NCBI RefSeq assembly: GCF_050003625.1
Contig: NC_134397.1
Coordinates: 192,283,063-192,347,062 of the forward strand
Origin: Haematobia irritans
Taxonomy: Eukaryota; Arthropoda; Insecta; Diptera; Muscidae
DNA: 64,000 nt
Direction of reading: 5' to 3'
Shown: piece by piece, positions 60,901 to 64,000 of the stretch
Layout: every line of letters begins with the position of its first letter
Position numbering within the stretch: the stretch's first letter is position 1
Notes under the pieces: model-generated
Databases searched by the model: none
The model's input: the letters and a program-made list of their open reading frames with translations, nothing else
What the model was told of the DNA's origin: nothing
Made by a program: the position numbers and the translations under genes

Positions 60901-63900
60901 GGGATGGTCACGAATTAAAGTCCTTTTAGCTCTAGGACGCTTAGTTTAGGAGATACGGGCAAAAGAAGTTTTTCATATAATAATTTCAATTTTTTTAGGT
61001 TTTGGGTGGATTTTTCAATTTTTTGGGGGTGGTCACGAATTAAAGTCCTTTTCGCTCTAGGACGCTTAGTTTAGGAGATATGGGCAAAAGAAGTTTTTCA
61101 TATAAAAATTTCAATTTTTTTAGGTTTTGGGTGGATTTTTCAATTCTTTTGGGGTGGTCAGGAATTAAAGTCCTTTTCGCTCTAGGACGCATATTTAAGG
61201 AGATATGGGCAAAAGAAGTTTTTCATATAAAAATTTCAATTTTTTAGATTTTGGGTGGATTTTTCAATTTTTTGGGGGTGGTCGCGAATTAAAGTCCTTT
61301 TCGCTCTAGGACGCATATTTAAGGAGATATGGGCAAAAGAAGTTTTTCATATAAAAATTTCAATTTTTTTAGGTTTTGGGTGGATTTTTCAATTTTTTGG
61401 GGGTGGTCACGAATTAAAGTCCTTTTCGCTCTAGGACGCTTAGTTTAGGAGATATGGGCAAAAGAAGTTTTTCATATAAAAATTTCAATTTTGTTAGGTT
61501 TTGGGTGGATTTTTCAATTTTTTGGGGGTGGTCACGAATTAAAGTCCTTTTCGCTCTAGGACGCATATATGAGGAGATATGGGCAAAATAAATTTTTCAT
61601 ATAAAAATTTAATTTTTTTTAGGTTTTGGGTGGATTTTTCAATTTTTTGGGGGTGGTCACGAATTAAAGTCCTTTTCGCTCTAGGACGCTTAGTTTGGGA
61701 GATATGGGCAAAAGAGGTTTTCATACAAAAATTTAATTTTTTTAAGGTTTTGGGTGGATTTTTCAATTTTTTGGGGGTGGTCACGAATTAAAGTCCTTTT
61801 CGCTCTAGGACGCTTAGTTTAGGAGATATGGGCAAAAGAAGTTTTTCATATAAAAATTTAAATTTTTTTAGGTTTTGGGTGGATTTTTCAATTTTTTTGG
61901 GGTGGTCAGGAATTAAAGTCCTTTTCGCTCTAGGACGCATATTTAAGGAGATATGGGCAAAAGAAGTTTTTCATATAAAAATTTCAATTTTTTAGGTTTT
62001 GGGTGGATTTTTCAATTTTTTGGGGGTGGTCACGAATTAAAGTCCTTTTCGCTCTAGGACGCTTAGTTTGGGAGATATGGGCAAAAGAAGTTTTTCATAT
62101 AAAAATTTCAATTTTTTTAGGTTTTGGGTGGATTTTTCAATTTTTTGGGGGTGGTCAGGAATTAAAGTCCTTTTCGCTCTAGGACGCATATTTAAGGTGA
62201 TATGGGCAAAAGAAGTTTTTCATATAAAAATTTAATTTTTTTTAGATTTTGGATGGATTTTTCAATTTTTTGGGGGTGGTCACGAATTAAAGTCCTTTTC
62301 GCTCTAGGACGCATATTTAAGGAGATATGGGCAAAAGAAGTTTTTCATATAAAAATTTCAATTTTTTTAGGTTTCGGGTGGATTTTTCAATTTTTTGGGG
62401 GTGGTCACGAATTAAAGTCCTTTTCGCTCTAGGACGCTTAGTTTAGGAGATATGGGCAAAAGAAGTTTTTCATATAAAAATTTAAATTTTTTTAGGTTTT
62501 GGGTGGATTTTTCAATTTTTTTGGGGTGGTCAGGAATTAAAGTCCTTTTCGCTCTAGGACGCATATTTAAGGAGATATGGGCAAAAGAAGTTTTTCATAT
62601 AAAAATTTCAATTTTTTTAGGTTTTGGGTGGATTTTTCAATTTTTTGGGGGTGGTCACGAATTAAAGTCCTTTTCGCTCTAGGACGCTTAGTTTAGGAGA
62701 TATGGGCAAAAGAAGTTTTTCATATAAAAATTGCAATTTTTTTAGGTTTTGGGTGGATTTTTCAATTTTTTGGGGGTGGTCACGAATTATAGTCCTTTTC
62801 GCTCTAGGACGCATATTTGAGGAGATATGGGCCAAATAAATTTCATATAAAAATTTAAATTTTTTTAGGTTTTGGGTGGATTTTTCAATTTTTTGGGGAT
62901 GGTCACGAATTAAAGTCCTTTTAGCTCTAGGACGCTTAGTTTAGGAGATATGGGCAAAAGAAGTTTTTGATATAAAAATTTCAATTTTTTTAGGTTTTGG
63001 GTGGATTTTTCAATTTTTTGGGGGTGGTCACGAATTAAAGTCCTTTTCGCTCTAGGACGCTTAGTTTAGGAGATATGGGCAAAAGAAGTTTTTCATATAA
63101 AAATTTCAATTTTTTTAGGTTTTGGGTGGATTTTTCAATTTTTTTGGGGTGGTCAGGAATTAAAGTCCTTTTCGCTCTAGGACGCATATTTAAGGAGATA
63201 TGGGCAAAAGAAGTTTTTCATATAAAAATTTCAATTTTTTTAGATTTTGGGTGGATTTTTCAATTTTTTGGGGGTGGTCACGAATTAAAGTCCTTTTCGC
63301 TCTAGGACGCTTAGTTTGGGAGATATGGGCAAAAGAAGTTTTTCATATAAAAATTTCAATTTTTTTAGGTTTTGGGTGGATTTTTCAATTTTTTGGGGGT
63401 GGTCACGAATTAAAGTCCTTTTCGCTCTAGGACGCTTAGTTTAGGAGATATGGGCAAAAGAAGTTTTTGATACAAAAATTTCAATTTTTTTAGGTTTTGG
63501 GTGGATTTTTCAATTTTTTAGGGGTGGTCACGAATTAAAGTCCTTTTCGCTCTAGGACGCTTAGTTTGGGAGATATGGGCAAAAGAAGTTTTTCATATAA
63601 AAATTTCAATTTTTTTAGGTTTTGGGTGGATTTTTCAATTTTTTTGGGGTGGTCAGGAATTAAAGTCCTTTTCGCTTTAGGACGCATATTTAAGGTGATA
63701 TGGGCAAAAGAAGTTTTTCATATAAAAATTTAAATTTTTTTAGATTTTGGATGGATTTTTCAATTTTTTGGGGGTGGTCACGAATTAAAGTCCTTTTCGC
63801 TCTAGGACGCATATTTAAGGAGATATGGGCAAAAGAAGTTTTTCATATAAAAATTTCAATTTTTTTAGGTTTTGGGTGGATTTTTCAATTTTTTGGGGGT

Positions 63901-64000
63901 GGTCACGAATTAAAGTCCTTTTCGCTCTAGGACGCTTAGTTTAGGAGATATGGGCAAAAGAAGTTTTTCATATAAAAATTTAATTTTTTTTAGGTTTTGG
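57945..64000 (+). repeat. Tandem duplication, 2,747-bp then 2,995-bp offset
   Basis: From about 57945 the sequence recurs from about 60692 with offset 2,747 bp. Shared marks are AATTATAGTCC, GATACGGGC, TTCAATTCTTTTGGGG (58399 and 61146), GGTCGCGAATT (near 58536 and 61283) and GCATATATGAGG (near 58817 and 61564). By 59207/62202 the offset has become 2,995 bp, so two monomers were gained in the second copy. The end of the window (63.4-64.0 kb) again carries the GCTTTAGGACGC and TTTTTAGGGGTGG marks of the 39-50 kb region. The array clearly continues. Confidence 0.78.

Larger units (their letters stand above)
1..64000 (+). repeat. 125-bp satellite DNA array, whole window
   Basis: The landmarks GATATGGGCAAAAGAAG, CATATAAAAATT, GGTTTTGGGTGGATTTTTCA and CCTTTTCGCTCTAGGAC recur every 125 bp or so from end to end. 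All copies share one orientation except 15801-16045. About 510 monomers fit. Length variation is mostly 1-2 bp in the T, A and G runs, and also in AAGAGGTTTTC (2 bp shorter than AAGAAGTTTTTC). Larger gaps and partial units are listed separately. No unique sequence, mobile element or gene interrupts the array, so every stretch over 300 bases without its own entry holds only tandem monomers. The array continues past both window ends. Such arrays are typical of eukaryotic constitutive heterochromatin; I do not recognise the family, and host and chromosomal position are inference. Confidence 0.99.

Noticed and set aside
617..63930. Dozens of + strand open frames of 60-76 codons starting MGKRSFSYKN and ending KSFSL
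   Set aside because: They are the satellite read in frame: the start is GATATGGGC, and the frame shifts by two bases at each monomer until it meets the TAG of CTCTAGG. Whether the frame stays open depends only on the linker, since the A linker has an in-frame TAG while the B and GTTTGGG linkers do not. Copies overlap by one monomer, differ by indels and have no gene context.
1..64000. TATAAAAA in every monomer as a TATA-box promoter
   Set aside because: Hundreds of identical copies with no downstream gene make it an A/T-rich part of the satellite. Transcription cannot be inferred from this alone.
1..64000. CRISPR array or bacterial repeat locus
   Set aside because: There are no unique spacers between repeats; the whole 125-bp unit is repeated, and there are no cas genes or other bacterial features.
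1..64000. Telomere-like repeats (TTTAGG, TTTTGGG)
   Set aside because: These short strings occur once per 125-bp monomer inside a longer unit and are not in tandem with each other.
1..64000. Canonical four-run G-quadruplex
   Set aside because: Each monomer has only about three runs of three or more G, separated by long T-rich spacers, which does not meet the usual short-loop pattern.
1..64000. Array as a pure assembly artefact
   Set aside because: Private variants shared at constant multi-kilobase offsets and a gradient of divergence look biological. However, the exact copy number, and the 4,191-bp and inverted segments, cannot be verified without reads.

Overview
The whole 64 kb window is one uninterrupted satellite DNA array. 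The unit is a 125-bp monomer repeated roughly 510 times, almost all head to tail in one orientation. I find no protein-coding gene, RNA gene, transposon, CRISPR array or single-copy sequence. The array runs off both ends: base 1 is about monomer position 26 and base 64000 about position 67. Counted on a consensus monomer (exact copy at 29426-29550), composition is 51 T, 32 A, 29 G and 13 C. That is 34% GC, with the + strand clearly richer in T and G. This size, homogeneity and lack of genes point to nuclear heterochromatin of a eukaryote, such as a centromeric, pericentromeric, subtelomeric or B/sex-chromosome block. A plant is my best guess, but I do not recognise the satellite family and hold that guess weakly.

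Monomers come in linked variants. The junction linker is mainly type A (GCTTAGTTTAGGAG) or type B (GCATATTTAAGGAG), with subtypes GCATATTTGAGGAG, GCTTAGTTTGGGAG and GCATATTTAAGGTG. Other variable points are GGTCACGAATT versus GGTCAGGAATT, AATTAAAG versus AATTATAG, TTTCAATT/TTTAAATT/TTGCAATT, and AAGAAGTTTTTC/AAGAGGTTTTC/AATAAATTTTTC. Shared rare variants and shared truncations show repeated segmental duplication with regional higher-order structure. The main blocks are: 0.36-1.35 kb (496-bp unit); 2.0-3.1 kb (623 bp); 3.1-7.2 kb (2,120 bp); 5.45-12.2 kb (3,373/3,498 bp); 11.5-17.2 kb (2,875 bp, interrupted by an inversion); 17.2-25.6 kb (mosaic); 25.6-31.1 kb (nested 8-, 10- and 13-monomer units); 33.1-35.9 kb (1,374 bp); 42.8-51.2 kb (4,191 bp, nearly identical copies); 50.1-57.5 kb (2,940/2,500 bp); and 57.9-64 kb (2,747/2,995 bp).

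The most unusual feature is at 15801-16045. It is a 245-bp segment in the opposite orientation and an exact reverse copy of the sequence just downstream, including two private point mutations. It forms a 233-bp perfect inverted repeat around a 10-bp spacer. Because the sister copy at 12.9-13.2 kb has the ordinary direct arrangement, the inversion arose after the ~2.9-kb duplication. Its left breakpoint is exactly in the near-palindrome GTGGTCAC carried by most monomers. Other irregularities are truncated monomers of 33, 49 and 68 bp; the 68-bp form recurs three times and serves as a duplication marker. A second notable pattern is an order-conserved three-monomer module, seen whole or in part more than 20 times between 0.2 and 62.9 kb but absent from about 47.3-58.0 kb.

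The many open frames of 60-117 codons are by-products of the monomer sequence and are not reported as genes.
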